A stretch of DNA of 64,000 nt from Massilia niastensis DSM 21313 (GCF_000382345.1 NZ_KB908084.1:85652-149651), one strand, 5' to 3'; counted from the stretch's first letter, positions 8,280 through 17,047 are shown. Translations and numbers: made by a program. The notes: a model not told the origin generated them from the sequence alone.

Positions 8280-9569
8280 TCAGAGCCCGAATCCCCCTTC
8301 GGACTGCGTCATCTGGTTCAGCCCGGCAGCCATGGCCGTGATCATCGCCCGCTCGGCCGCCGACAAATGCGGATGCCAGATATCGAAGATCAGCACCACG
8401 CGCAACTGATCGCTGTTATTCCAGGCTTCGTGCTCGATCGTATCGTCGAACACCCACGCCTTGCCGGGCACCCATTCACGCGTGTCGTTACCGACCCGGA
8501 ACCCGCATCCGGGCGGCACGATCAGCGGCAGGTGCGTCACCAGCCGCACATTGCTGACCCCCGAATGCGGCGGAATCCGGGTTGCCGGTTTCAGCACCGA
8601 GAACATCGCGCTGGGCGTGCGTCCGGGCTGGTCGGGCTGCGGCGCGCCGCCCAGGGCCGCCATCGTGCGCGGACAGCGGGCGGCATTCTCCCCGACCACC
8701 TGTCCGCCCTCGATCAGGCGGAAGGCGCTCCAGCTCAGCGACTTGTTCAGTTCCGCCCACTGGTTCAGCGGCTGGTCGGCCGAATAATCGATGTAGGGCG
8801 TGAAGCCTTCCTCGGCGCCCAGCACCGCCAGGAATTCGGCGCGGATCTCCTCGGTGGCGGCCTCGATCGCGTCGAGCCAGGGAAAATCGGCGCGCTCGAA
8901 GAAGCTGACCGGCGACAGGCCCTGGTAGTGAAACAGCGCCGGCTGCGGATCGTAGCGGCGCTTGCGGCCGGTCATCACGTCCAGCGAATCGCGGAAGCGG
9001 CGCAGGTTTTCCCCCTGCAGCTCGCGGAAGTGGGGCGCGAGGTAGTCGTCCAGGAATGCGCCCAGCTCGCGGTTGTAGGTCTCGTGCCAGGCCAGCGCTT
9101 CGCGCACCGCCGGCTTCAGGTCGGCGGGCAGGGAGTCCAGCGGCGGCGCGACCGCGGCCACCGCGGCGCACGCGCCGGCCGCCGCTTGGCGCTTGCCCTG
9201 GCGGATATACAGCCTGGCGCGCAGGATCAGGGCGACCAGGTCATAGGGATCGACCGTGAGCGCTCCGCGGATGGCGGCTTCCTCGCCTTCCTCGTCCTTC
9301 AGCGCCAGGCATGCGACGGCCAGGTTGAGCCAGTGCTGCCTGTCGCGGCCGTCAACCTCGACCAGCCGCTGCAGCAGGTCGCGGGCGCGCGCCACCTGGC
9401 CGGACTGGAAGGCCGCCTGGGAGAGCGCCCGCAATGCTCCCGGATGGCCGGGGACGCGCGCCAGGATGTCGTCCCACAAGCGGACGGCGCGCTTTCCATC
9501 GCCCCGCCTGCCCGCCTGCAGCGCCTCGTTCTCGAGTGCTGCGATTCCGTTGATGACCGTATTCTGCAT
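8280..9569 (-). CDS. TPR and aspartyl/asparaginyl beta-hydroxylase-domain protein
   Basis: 429-aa soluble protein. The N-terminal half (about residues 1-150) is a TPR-type helical repeat region (ALENEALQAGRRGDGKRAVRLWDDIL; HPGALRALSQAAFQSGQVARARDLLQRL). The C-terminal half carries an Asp/Asn beta-hydroxylase cupin with the Fe/2-oxoglutarate-type pattern HSGVSNVRLVTHLPLIVP, then VFDDTIEHEAWNNSDQLRVVLIFDIWHP. The predicted reaction is 2-oxoglutarate-dependent hydroxylation; the substrate is unknown. The start at 9569 (MQNTVINGIAALENEA) is preferred over 9641 because GGGAG lies about 7 bp upstream and the extra N-terminus is not family-like. Confidence 0.85.
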   Translation of the reverse strand: MQNTVINGIAALENEALQAGRRGDGKRAVRLWDDILARVPGHPGALRALSQAAFQSGQVARARDLLQRLVEVDGRDRQHWLNLAVACLALKDEEGEEAAIRGALTVDPYDLVALILRARLYIRQGKRQAAAGACAAVAAVAPPLDSLPADLKPAVREALAWHETYNRELGAFLDDYLAPHFRELQGENLRRFRDSLDVMTGRKRRYDPQPALFHYQGLSPVSFFERADFPWLDAIEAATEEIRAEFLAVLGAEEGFTPYIDYSADQPLNQWAELNKSLSWSAFRLIEGGQVVGENAARCPRTMAALGGAPQPDQPGRTPSAMFSVLKPATRIPPHSGVSNVRLVTHLPLIVPPGCGFRVGNDTREWVPGKAWVFDDTIEHEAWNNSDQLRVVLIFDIWHPHLSAAERAMITAMAAGLNQMTQSEGGFGL

Positions 9570-9663
9570 GCCTGGCTCCCGTTGTGGATGTATGTATTTT
9601 TTGTACATACGATTCTGGGCCAAACATATGCATACTGGCAAGTTGTATTTATGAGATACAAGT

Positions 9664-10368
9664 TTATTCGGCGAGCCTGACCCGGGTCAGGTGCAACTGC
9701 CGGCGCACCACATATCCCAGCGACGCGTACAGGGCGATCGCGCCATGGTTATGCGGATAGACGTGCAGGAAGGGAACATCGCCCCGGTCCACGATGCGGC
9801 GCATCTTTTCGACCATCAGGATGCGCGCATAGGCCTTGCCGCGATGCCCGGGATGCACGCACACGGCGCTCACCTCGACCAGTCCCGGCAAGCGCATGCG
9901 CTCGCCGGTCATCGCGGCCAGGGCGCCGCCTTCGCGAAAGCCGAGGAATTCGCCCAGTTCGTGGGTACGGGAGCCGAAGGGCCCGGGATTGGTCAGCGCC
10001 GTCAGCGCGCGCATCTGCTCGGCATCGGCATCGCCCAGCAGCAGCGGGTCGGCGCTCGACGCGCCCGTGTCGCGGGTGGCGACCATCTGCAGGACCGGAC
10101 TGAGTCCGGTGAAGGTGAAGCCGGGCGCCACGCGTACCGCTTCAGGCGTCACCAGCATGACCGCTTCTTCCGGCCCGATCAGCGCGCCCAGGGCATTCCA
10201 TGCGCCCGGACTGTCCTCGGCCAGCGCGGCGAACGGGCCGATCTCGCGCGGATAGCGTTTGGCCAGCGGGCCGCCCAGGGCGAAGTGCCGGTGTCCGCCG
10301 GTCAGGCTGGACCAGACCGGATGGTCGAGCGCCGCCTGGGCGGTGGAAGAGAGTGTGAAAGTCAGCAT
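9664..10368 (-). CDS. GNAT family N-acetyltransferase (FR47-like)
   Basis: 234-aa acetyl-CoA-dependent acyltransferase. The acetyl-CoA-binding core is near the C-terminus: VEVSAVCVHPGHRGKAYARILMVEKMRRIV, with the R/Q-x-x-G-x-G/A signature as HRGKAYA, followed by FLHVYPHNHGAIALYASLGYVVRRQ. The N-terminal half (DHPVWSSLTGGHRHFALGGPLAKRYPREIGPFAAL) fits the FR47-type subfamily. I chose the ATG at 10368 (MLTFTLSS); the longer version from 10563 has an unrelated N-terminus. The gene is alone and divergent from the hydrolase. Substrate unknown. Confidence 0.85.
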   Translation of the reverse strand: MLTFTLSSTAQAALDHPVWSSLTGGHRHFALGGPLAKRYPREIGPFAALAEDSPGAWNALGALIGPEEAVMLVTPEAVRVAPGFTFTGLSPVLQMVATRDTGASSADPLLLGDADAEQMRALTALTNPGPFGSRTHELGEFLGFREGGALAAMTGERMRLPGLVEVSAVCVHPGHRGKAYARILMVEKMRRIVDRGDVPFLHVYPHNHGAIALYASLGYVVRRQLHLTRVRLAE

Positions 10369-10609
10369 GTCGTGAATCGCCGTGAACGTTGACGCCTGCG
10401 GCGCCAGGAGGCGCCGTACCGATGATGCCGGACAATGATACCGCGCCGCCGCCACCGCGCTGCGGCGATGCGCCCGGGCGCCCATCGTGCTGGCCAATTG
10501 GACGATACCAGCCTGCGCGGACGCTATGCTATCGTTGCTTGCATGGCACGGCGCCGGCTGCAAGCGATGGCCCGGGCTCGCATGTCAAACCTGAAGGGAG
10601 GAGTAGGCC
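10369..10609. other. intergenic region between divergent GNAT and hydrolase genes
   Basis: 241 bp upstream of two divergent genes, so both promoters should be here, but I see no convincing -35/-10 pair. A GGCGCC-AGGA-GGCGCC inverted repeat near 10400-10420 is the only clear structure. The ORFs here have no family features. Confidence 0.4.
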
Positions 10610-11389
10610 ATGGCTGGGGAAGCGGTTCATTTCCGGGGGGCGGATGGGCAGATGCTGGCGGCGCGCCTCGACGCACCGGATGGCCTGGTGCGCGCCTACG
10701 CGCTGTTCGCCCACTGCTTCAGTTGCGGCAAGGATGTGTTCGCGGCAGCACGCACCGCCCAGGCGCTGACGCGGCATGGCATCGCCGTGCTGCGCTTCGA
10801 CTTCACGGGCCTCGGGGCCAGTGAAGGCGATTTCTCCAACACGAATTTTTCATCGAACATCGCCGACCTGGTGGCAGCCTGCGACTTCCTGCGCGCCGAG
10901 TACGAAGCTCCCCGGCTCCTGATCGGCCACAGCCTGGGCGGCGCGGCGGTGCTCGCGGCCGCGGCCAGCATGCCCGAAGTGCGCGCGGTGGCGACCATCG
11001 CGGCGCCGAGCGACCCGCACCATGTCACCGGCCTGTTCAGCGAACACCTCGACACGATCGCCGAGCACGGCGAAGCGCTGGTCAAGCTGGCCGGGCGCGA
11101 TTTCACCATCAAGCAGCAGTTCATCGAGGACGCGGCCGAGCACCGCCTCGACAAGAAGACGCAGGCGCTGGAACGCGCGCTGCTGGTCATGCATTCGCCG
11201 CTCGACCGCACGGTCGATATCTCGAATGCCTTCCACATCTTCCAGGCCGCGCGCCATCCGAAGAGCTTCGTGTCGCTCGACGGCGCCGACCACCTGCTGA
11301 CGCGCCGCGAGGACGCGGTGTATGTCGCCAACGTGATCGCGGCCTGGAGCGCGCGCTACCTCGACCTGCGAAAAGACGAGGCGCCGTGA
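10610..11389 (+). CDS. alpha/beta hydrolase (OsmC-less relative of hydrolase/OsmC fusions)
   Basis: 259-aa serine hydrolase. The nucleophile elbow GHSLGG has Ser108; a likely acid is Asp in [10 protein letters not shown] and the likely His is in GADHLL near the C-terminus. The oxyanion-side segment [18 protein letters not shown] and the [23 protein letters not shown] block closely resemble the N-terminal half of bifunctional alpha/beta-hydrolase/OsmC proteins, but the OsmC half is absent. GGGAGGAG lies about 8 bp before the ATG. The stop overlaps the next GNAT start (GTGA), so the two are coupled. Substrate unknown. Confidence 0.88.
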   Translation: MAGEAVHFRGADGQMLAARLDAPDGLVRAYALFAHCFSCGKDVFAAARTAQALTRHGIAVLRFDFTGLGASEGDFSNTNFSSNIADLVAACDFLRAEYEAPRLLIGHSLGGAAVLAAAASMPEVRAVATIAAPSDPHHVTGLFSEHLDTIAEHGEALVKLAGRDFTIKQQFIEDAAEHRLDKKTQALERALLVMHSPLDRTVDISNAFHIFQAARHPKSFVSLDGADHLLTRREDAVYVANVIAAWSARYLDLRKDEAP

Positions 11390-11835
11390 ACGCAGCTATC
11401 CTGCGCTACCGCCAGGCGGAACCGGCGGACATCCCCGCGATGTCCGCCATCCGCCTCGCCGTGCGCGAAAACCGCCTGTCCTCGCCCGACCGCATCACGC
11501 ACGACATGTACCTCGACTACCTGGGGCGGCTCGGGCGCGGCTGGGTGTGCGAGGCGGACGGCGAGATCGTCGGTTTCGCCTATGCCGACCTCCAGGACGG
11601 CTCGATCTGGGCGCTGTTCATGCGCCAGCACTACGAGGGCCTCGGCATCGGCCGCACGCTGCTGGGCATGGCGGCCGACTGGCTGTTCGGCATGGGACAC
11701 GACACGGTCCGGCTGCAGACCACCGGCGGGACGCGCGCCGACCGCTTCTACCAGGCTTGCGGGTGGCTGCGCAGCGTCACGCCCGCGGACGACTACGTGT
11801 GCTATACGCTGCACCGTCCGCTCACGGCTCCCTGA
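11386..11835 (+). CDS. GNAT family N-acetyltransferase
   Basis: 149-aa acetyltransferase. It begins with a typical GNAT N-terminus ([27 protein letters not shown]). The acetyl-CoA loop is [22 protein letters not shown] (Q/R-x-x-G-x-G as HYEGLGIGR), and the C-terminal strand-helix is [14 protein letters not shown]. The start codon is GTG at 11386, overlapping the hydrolase TGA, which indicates translational coupling. Substrate unknown. Confidence 0.87.
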   Translation: MNAAILRYRQAEPADIPAMSAIRLAVRENRLSSPDRITHDMYLDYLGRLGRGWVCEADGEIVGFAYADLQDGSIWALFMRQHYEGLGIGRTLLGMAADWLFGMGHDTVRLQTTGGTRADRFYQACGWLRSVTPADDYVCYTLHRPLTAP

Positions 11836-11888
11836 TGGCCGGGACGGGCGCGTGAGCGAAACCGGCGCCGTGACTGGAAGGAGAACGC

Positions 11889-12231
11889 ATGAGACGAGGG
11901 TGCATGCCGCCGGCGCTGCTGTGCGCGGCGGCGGCCCATGGGGAGACGCTGGAGACCCCGACCTGCACGGTCACCATCGCATCGCGCTGCGCGGAAGGCA
12001 AGGTCAGCTGCGACGATGTGGTCTACACTGGCACCAGCAAGCGCTCGGGCCGGTCGATCACGCTGCGCGGCAAGACCCTGCGCGACCTGCCGCGACGGCG
12101 TGACGCCCTGCGCGTTCCAGGGCTACCTGTTCCGCTCCGGCCGCGTGCGCTATACCGTGCATGCCGATGGCCGCCTGGTGGTCACGAACGGCGGCAGGAC
12201 GCTGGTGAACGAGCGCGGCGAATGGAAATGA
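11889..12231 (+). pseudogene. small secreted Cys-containing protein, frameshifted
   Basis: The first frame starts at ATG 11889 behind GGAAGGAGAA and gives a short secretion-type N-terminus (MRRGCMPPALLCAAAAHGE), then CTVTIASRCAEGKVSCDDVVYTGTSKRSGRSITLRGKTL. After about 12085-12095 the sensible reading moves to another frame, giving RDGVTPCAFQGYLFRSGRVRYTVHADGRLVVTNGGRTLVNERGEWK, which stops at 12231. One extra base in the ctgccgcga stretch explains the break. Joined, it would be a roughly 113-aa periplasmic protein of unknown function. Real decay and sequencing error are both possible. Confidence 0.65.
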
Positions 12232-12253
12232 CGATGCATTCCTGGGAGGGACC

Positions 12254-13051
12254 ATGCTACTTGACACACGCGAACTGGACGTGCTCCAGGCCTTTGCCGA
12301 AGAACTCGCGGACATCTCCGGCGCCGCGATCCTGCCGTATTTCCGCGGCAGGCTGGAGGTCGAGGACAAGGACGGCAAGGTCTTCGATCCCGTGACGGTG
12401 GCCGACCGCCTGGCCGAGCGGGTCATGCGCGACGCGATCGCCGCCAACCATCGCACGCACGGCATCATCGGCGAGGAAGAGGGCAGGGTGGCCGGCGCCA
12501 GCCCGCTGACCTGGGTGCTCGACCCGATCGACGGCACCCGCGCCTTCGTCATGGGCCTGCCGGTCTGGGGCACGCTGATCGCGCTGAACGATGGTACGCG
12601 CCCGGTCATCGGCATCATCAACCAGCCCTACACGCGCGAGCGCTTCGTCGGCACGCCCGCCGGCGCCTGGCTCAACGGCGTCCCGATCCGCACCCGCGCC
12701 TGTCCCGACCTGGCCTGCGCCCGGGTCATGCTGACGAAGCCGGCGGCCGGCGCCAGCGAAGCGGACGAGCCGGTCTTCAAGGCCATCGCCGGCGGCGCGC
12801 AGATGGTGCGCCACGGCGGCGACTGCTACGCCTATGGGCTGCTGGCGCATGGCCTGGTGGACGTGGTGCTGGAAGCCCACCTCGAGATCCACGACGTGCA
12901 GGCCCTGATTCCGGTGGTCGAGGGCGCCGGCGGCGTGATCACCACCTGGGAAGGCGGCGATCCGCAGCACGGCGGCTCGGTGCTGGCCTGCGGCGACAAG
13001 GCGCTGCATGGCGCGCTGCTGCGGCTGATCCGGCGCCTTCGCATCGCATAA
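12254..13051 (+). CDS. hisN: inositol monophosphatase family, histidinol-phosphatase-like
   Basis: 265-aa Mg-dependent phosphatase. Metal-binding motifs are GEEE (residues 73-76) and DPIDGT (90-95), with the third motif given as EIHDVQALIPVVEGAGG near residue 215. The DVQALIP form, rather than WDxAAG, and the N-terminal DPVTVADRLAERVMRDAI are typical of the HisN histidinol-phosphatase subgroup, so hydrolysis of L-histidinol phosphate in histidine synthesis is the best prediction. Other his genes are not nearby. Closely related inositol or CysQ phosphatases cannot be fully excluded. Confidence 0.82.
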   Translation: MLLDTRELDVLQAFAEELADISGAAILPYFRGRLEVEDKDGKVFDPVTVADRLAERVMRDAIAANHRTHGIIGEEEGRVAGASPLTWVLDPIDGTRAFVMGLPVWGTLIALNDGTRPVIGIINQPYTRERFVGTPAGAWLNGVPIRTRACPDLACARVMLTKPAAGASEADEPVFKAIAGGAQMVRHGGDCYAYGLLAHGLVDVVLEAHLEIHDVQALIPVVEGAGGVITTWEGGDPQHGGSVLACGDKALHGALLRLIRRLRIA

Positions 13052-13062
13052 GTAGTGCGCAG

Positions 13063-13800
13063 CTAGCCAACACGCCGCCGCCATGCCGCTTCATCCACGC
13101 CTTTGAACAGCATCCAGCCGCACAGTGAGGCTTCCGCCACCAGCGCCGGCAGCAGGATGGCGGGAAAGAGCAGGCGGGCCAGGGGCGGATGCAGGACGAG
13201 GCTGAAGCTGTTCACGAGATAGCACAGCCCCGCGACCTGCATCAGGATGCCGATCGTCCCCGGTACGAATCCGGACTTGCGGATCAGCTGGCCAACCACC
13301 AGGCACTCCACGCCGAAGAAGATCAATGCGATGCCGAAGGTCTGGCCGTGCGCGACGACCGCCAGGTAAGCCTGGGCCTGGGCCGCGCCCGGATCCTGCA
13401 CGCCGGCGAAGGCCGCGCTGCTCAAGGGCGTGAGCGCCGATTGCAGGTGAAAAGCGCCGACGCTTTCGACAGCGATCGAGAGCAGGCCGAGGAAGGCCAT
13501 GAACACGGCCAGCTCCCGGTTCACGACGCGAAACAGCAGGTACCAGGCCACGGTCACGCCGGCCGCGCACAGCAGCAGCAGCAGTTCGCCGGCCACTCCG
13601 AGACGCCACAGGAAGACCGATTCGCTCAGCCGCTGCGCCGTGGCGGCCGCGTCGCCGCTGACGACCACGCGGCCGCGAACGACCGCTTCGCCGAACAGCC
13701 CCAGCACGATCACCGCGAGGTAGAAGGCGCCGCCCAGGCGGGCGGCCGCTCGTGCCGGAAAAGGCCGCAGCCCGGCCGCTTCCATCCTTGTTTCTTCCAT
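13063..13800 (-). CDS. DUF4386 domain-containing membrane protein
   Basis: 245-aa polytopic membrane protein of unknown function. After a short basic N-terminus (MEETRMEAAGLRPFPARAAARLGG) there are about six hydrophobic segments, including AFYLAVIVLGLFGEAVV, LGVAGELLLLLCAAGVTVAWYLLF, ELAVFMAFLGLLSIAVESVG and LFPAILLPALVAEASLCGWMLF. This layout and the YLLFRVVNRELA turn fit DUF4386. The start at 13800 has GGAGG about 7 bp upstream; the longer ORF from 14022 runs through AT-rich intergenic DNA. It is convergent with the hisN-like gene. Confidence 0.82.
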   Translation of the reverse strand: MEETRMEAAGLRPFPARAAARLGGAFYLAVIVLGLFGEAVVRGRVVVSGDAAATAQRLSESVFLWRLGVAGELLLLLCAAGVTVAWYLLFRVVNRELAVFMAFLGLLSIAVESVGAFHLQSALTPLSSAAFAGVQDPGAAQAQAYLAVVAHGQTFGIALIFFGVECLVVGQLIRKSGFVPGTIGILMQVAGLCYLVNSFSLVLHPPLARLLFPAILLPALVAEASLCGWMLFKGVDEAAWRRRVG

Positions 13801-14005
13801 CGGATGCCTCCATGTCACGACAACGCAATGAAGCCAGGCATGTTTCGCCAGTGCGAACCGTGCTTCCAGCCGATCCCGGGTGTCCGGAATGCACTCCGGA
13901 CGAGCATAACCCACGTCATCCCCATCGTCGAGCCAGCTGGTCCGCAGGGAGTGTGCGATCCAAATAAAATTTTTAGATATGGCAAAAAATTCGTATTTTG
14001 CATAC

Positions 14006-14100
14006 CTTGAAAATGCGATCACCTGGCTTTAGATTGGTCTCAACGGATGCTCAATTGAGGTCCGTCAACTTATCGCTTAACTTGAAAAGGATATGACATC
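14006..14100 (+). promoter_or_regulatory. ROSE-like RNA thermometer leader of the hsp20 gene
   Basis: The leader can fold into two hairpins. The first pairs ACGGA (14043-14047) with TCCGT (14061-14065) around an inner CTC/GAG stem. The second (14071-14093) pairs TATCGCTT with AAAAGGATA across a loop of about six bases, hiding the AAGGA Shine-Dalgarno before ATG 14101. The anti-SD strand contains UCGCU, matching the U(U/C)GCU motif that defines ROSE thermometers, including an opposed G-G. A CTTGAAA at 14006-14012 resembles a sigma32 -35 element, but no good -10 follows. Heat would open the second stem and allow translation. Confidence 0.72.
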
Positions 14101-14565
14101 ATGCGTACTTTTGACCTGACTCCGCTGTACCGTTCCGCCATCGGTTTCGATCGCCTGGCCAACCTGCTCGAGCAACGCGCCGACGCGCAGCCGAGCTACC
14201 CGCCGTACAACATCGAACTGGTGAGCGAAGACAAGTACCGCATCGTGATGGCCCTCGCCGGTTTCACCCGTGACGAGATCGAGATCGTGACCGAGCGCGA
14301 CAGCCTGCATGTCGTCGGCCGCAAGCAGAAGGACGACATCCAGCGTACCTTCCTGCACCGTGGCATCGCCGCACGCGATTTCGAACAGCGCTTCCAGCTG
14401 GCCAACCACGTGAAGGTGACCACCGCGTCGTACGACAACGGCATGCTCACCATCGAACTGGTGCGTGAAGTGCCGGAAGCCCTGAAGCCGCGCAAGATTG
14501 CCATCGCTGACGCGACCGGCAACACCGGCAACGTCCAGGCACTGGAACAACGCGACGCCGCCTGA
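14101..14565 (+). CDS. small heat shock protein, Hsp20/IbpA type
   Basis: 154-aa ATP-independent holdase that binds unfolding proteins. The N-terminal MRTFDLTPLYRSAIGFDRLANLLEQ and YPPYNIELVSEDKYRIVMALAGF match IbpA-type proteins. The alpha-crystallin domain spans about residues 38-128 and ends with the NGMLTIELVREVPE strand. The C-terminal anchor KPRKIAI carries an I-x-I-type motif. The gene stands alone behind a ROSE-like leader and ahead of a strong terminator, so heat control is likely at the RNA level. Confidence 0.95.
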   Translation: MRTFDLTPLYRSAIGFDRLANLLEQRADAQPSYPPYNIELVSEDKYRIVMALAGFTRDEIEIVTERDSLHVVGRKQKDDIQRTFLHRGIAARDFEQRFQLANHVKVTTASYDNGMLTIELVREVPEALKPRKIAIADATGNTGNVQALEQRDAA

Positions 14566-14607
14566 GCGGTTCAAGCTGCAGGTAACACCTTGGTAGTCGA
14601 TTGAAAG

Positions 14608-14637
14608 AAAGGGCGCTCGCGGTTGGGGCGCCCTTTT
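14608..14637 (+). terminator. Rho-independent terminator after hsp20
   Basis: AAAGGGCGC (14608-14616) pairs with GCGCCCTTT (14628-14636) across an 11-nt loop, followed by T residues. It lies 43 bp after the hsp20 stop codon. Confidence 0.85.
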
Positions 14638-14689
14638 CCACGCCTGGACGCGTGGTGTTACCTGGCGCACACGGCTGGGCTGGTTCATG

Positions 14690-14738
14690 CTTAAGCCTGC
14701 TTTAAGGCTGGGTCTTGCCAACTTAAGTATGTCCTAAG
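14690..14738 (+). promoter_or_regulatory. two PmrA/QseB-type boxes before the HtrA protease gene
   Basis: Box 1 (14690-14706) reads CTTAAG-CCTGC-TTTAAG, a perfect YTTAAG-N5-YTTAAG direct repeat as recognised by PmrA/QseB-type response regulators. Box 2 (14722-14738) reads CTTAAG-TATGT-CCTAAG with one mismatch. The boxes start 32 bp apart, about three helical turns, on the same face of DNA. They lie 71-119 bp before the protease ATG. The OmpR-type regulator encoded downstream is the obvious candidate binder. Confidence 0.68.
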
Positions 14739-14808
14739 GCTGGTACGGGAAGATAAGCCCATCGATAGCAACAACATCGGTCAACCATTTTTATCAGGAG
14801 CACAGAAC

Positions 14809-16338
14809 ATGTCTAACGAAGGTGCCGTCACTGCCATCACTGCCAAACGCCTCACGCTGGCCCTGTGTGCCGCGGGCGTCATTGGCGGAGCGGTCGGTGC
14901 AATTGCCGTCAACCACAACAACGCCGCCGCGAACGGCGCAGCCGAAGTCGCGGCCGCTCCCGTCCCGGCGCCGGCGCCCGCGCCCGCAGCCGTTGCTGCC
15001 GTGCCTGCGTCGACGGTGACCCTTCCTGATTTCACGCGCATCGCCTCGACGAACGGCAAGGCGGTGGTGAACATTCGTGTCGTCGGCGGCACCAAGACCG
15101 CGGCGCGCGGCCGCATGCCGGAAATCGACCCGAGCCATCCGTTCTATGAATTTTTCCGACAGTTCCAGGATCCCCGCTATGGTGGCGGACGCGGTCGTGA
15201 AGCTCCCGTTTTCGGCGCCGGATCGGGCTTTATCGTAAGCCCGGACGGCGTCATCCTGACCAACGCCCACGTCGTGCAAGGCGCCGACGAAGTGACCGTC
15301 AAGCTGCAGGACCGCCGCGAATTCCGCGCCAAGGTCCTGGGCTCCGACCCGCGCACCGACGTGGCCGTGCTGAAGATCGACGCCAGGAACCTGCCGGTGG
15401 CGCCGATCGGCAAATCCGGTTCGCTGCTGGCGGGCGAGTGGGTGCTGGCCATCGGTTCGCCGTACGGCCTGGAAAGCACCGTCACCGCCGGCGTGGTCAG
15501 CGCGACCGGCCGTTCGCTGCAGGATGGCGCGGTGCCGTTCATCCAGACCGACGTGGCGGTCAACCCGGGCAACTCGGGCGGCCCGCTGTTCAACACCCGC
15601 GGCGAAGTGGTCGGCATCAACTCGCAGATCTACAGCCAGACCGGCGGCTACCAGGGCCTGTCGTTCGCGATCCCGATCGACATGGCGATCAAGATCAAGG
15701 ACCAGATCGTGTCCACCGGCAAGGTGGCGCACGCCAAGCTGGGCGTGACGGTGCAGGAAGTGAACCAGGGCTTCGCCGACTCGTTCAAGCTCGAGTCGCC
15801 GGAAGGCGCGCTGGTTTCCAGCGTCGAGCGCGGCAGTGCGGCCGAGCGCGCCGGCCTGAAGTCGGGCGACGTGATCCGCCGCCTGAACGGCCGGGCCATC
15901 GTCGATTCGGGCGACCTGCCGGGCATGCTGTCGCTGAACAAGCCGGGCGACAAGATCAGCCTCGACGTGTGGCGCGACGGCAAGGTCGTGCGCATCGATG
16001 CGGTGCTGGGCGACGCCAGCGAGAAGGCCAAGCGCAGCCCGCAGGAAGAGCTGGCCGCGACGGCCGACAGCAGCGCCAAGCTGGGCCTGGCCCTGCGTCC
16101 GCTGGAGCCGGTCGAGCGCCGCCAGAGCGGCATCGCGACGGGCCTGGTGATCGAGGATGCCTCGGGCGCCGCCGCGATCGCGGGTGTCGAGCCGGGCGAT
16201 GTACTTATTTCAGTCAACGGTCGTACGGTGAATACCGTCGACCAGGTCCGCGACGTGGTGGGGAAATCCACTAAGTCTGTGGCCTTGCTGATCCAGCGCG
16301 GGAATGACAGAATCTTCATTCCAGTGCGGATCGGTTAA
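14809..16338 (+). CDS. HtrA/DegP-family periplasmic serine protease
   Basis: 509-aa envelope protease/chaperone. An uncleaved-looking hydrophobic segment at residues 15-34 is followed by an Ala/Pro linker (about 45-66). The trypsin-like domain has catalytic His154 (LTNAHVV), Asp184 (RTDVAVLKI) and Ser256 (GNSGGP). Two PDZ domains follow (about 300-390 and 410-505), the second containing EPGDVLISVNGRTV. The N-terminus suggests membrane anchoring. CAGGAG lies 8 bp before the ATG. It heads a likely operon with the two-component genes (46-bp gap), downstream of two PmrA/QseB-like boxes, which suggests an envelope-stress circuit. Confidence 0.94.
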   Translation: MSNEGAVTAITAKRLTLALCAAGVIGGAVGAIAVNHNNAAANGAAEVAAAPVPAPAPAPAAVAAVPASTVTLPDFTRIASTNGKAVVNIRVVGGTKTAARGRMPEIDPSHPFYEFFRQFQDPRYGGGRGREAPVFGAGSGFIVSPDGVILTNAHVVQGADEVTVKLQDRREFRAKVLGSDPRTDVAVLKIDARNLPVAPIGKSGSLLAGEWVLAIGSPYGLESTVTAGVVSATGRSLQDGAVPFIQTDVAVNPGNSGGPLFNTRGEVVGINSQIYSQTGGYQGLSFAIPIDMAIKIKDQIVSTGKVAHAKLGVTVQEVNQGFADSFKLESPEGALVSSVERGSAAERAGLKSGDVIRRLNGRAIVDSGDLPGMLSLNKPGDKISLDVWRDGKVVRIDAVLGDASEKAKRSPQEELAATADSSAKLGLALRPLEPVERRQSGIATGLVIEDASGAAAIAGVEPGDVLISVNGRTVNTVDQVRDVVGKSTKSVALLIQRGNDRIFIPVRIG

Positions 16339-16384
16339 GGAGGCGTAGCGTCCTCGACCTGCTGGTTTCAAGAACGGGGAATTC

Positions 16385-17047
16385 ATGCGGCTATTGCTGG
16401 TGGAAGACGATACGATGATCGGCGAAGTAGTGCTCGACCTGTTAAGGGCCGAGCACTACGCCGTCGACTGGGTCAAGGACGGCGAAATGGCCGACACGGC
16501 CCTGATGCAGAACCAGAACTACGACCTTGTGCTGCTCGACCTCGGGCTGCCGCGCAAGGATGGCCTGGACGTGCTGCGCTCGATGCGCTCCCGCAAGGAT
16601 CGCACGCCGGTACTGGTCGCCACCGCGCGCGACTCGGTCGCGCAGCGGATCGCCGGCCTCGACGCCGGCGCCGACGACTACGTCCTCAAGCCCTACGATC
16701 TCGACGAACTGCTGGCGCGCATCCGCGCGCTGCTGCGCCGCGCCGCCGGGCGCGCCGAACCCATCTTCGAGTACAAGAACATCACGGTCAACCCCGCCAC
16801 CCGCGAAGTGCTGGTCGACGGCGTCCAGGTATCGCTGTCGGCGCGCGAATGGGCGGTGCTGGAAGCGCTGGTGGCGCGTCCCGGCGCGGTGCTGTCGCGC
16901 GCGCAGCTCGAGGAAAAGCTGTACAGCTGGCGCGATGAAGTCAGCAGCAACGCGGTGGAAGTCTACATCCACGGCCTGCGCAAGAAGCTGGGCAGCGACC
17001 TGATCCAGAACGTGCGCGGGGTCGGCTACATGGTGCCCAAGGCATGA
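16385..17047 (+). CDS. OmpR-family response regulator
   Basis: 220-aa transcription factor. The receiver domain has acidic pocket EDD (residues 7-9), phospho-acceptor Asp52 (LLDLGLP) and conserved Lys102 (LKPYD). The winged-helix DNA-binding domain spans about 130-218 (SAREWAVLEALVARPGAVLSR ... VEVYIHGLRKKLGSDLIQNVRGVGYM). The sequence is closest in style to QseB/PmrA/TctD regulators. Its last bases overlap the kinase ATG (ATGA). The paired CTTAAG-N5-TTTAAG boxes upstream of the operon fit this subfamily and imply autoregulation. Confidence 0.93.
   Translation: MRLLLVEDDTMIGEVVLDLLRAEHYAVDWVKDGEMADTALMQNQNYDLVLLDLGLPRKDGLDVLRSMRSRKDRTPVLVATARDSVAQRIAGLDAGADDYVLKPYDLDELLARIRALLRRAAGRAEPIFEYKNITVNPATREVLVDGVQVSLSAREWAVLEALVARPGAVLSRAQLEEKLYSWRDEVSSNAVEVYIHGLRKKLGSDLIQNVRGVGYMVPKA

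Noticed and set aside
14006..14035. Sigma32 promoter for hsp20
   Set aside because: CTTGAAA fits a -35 element, but no CCCCAT-like -10 follows at the right distance.
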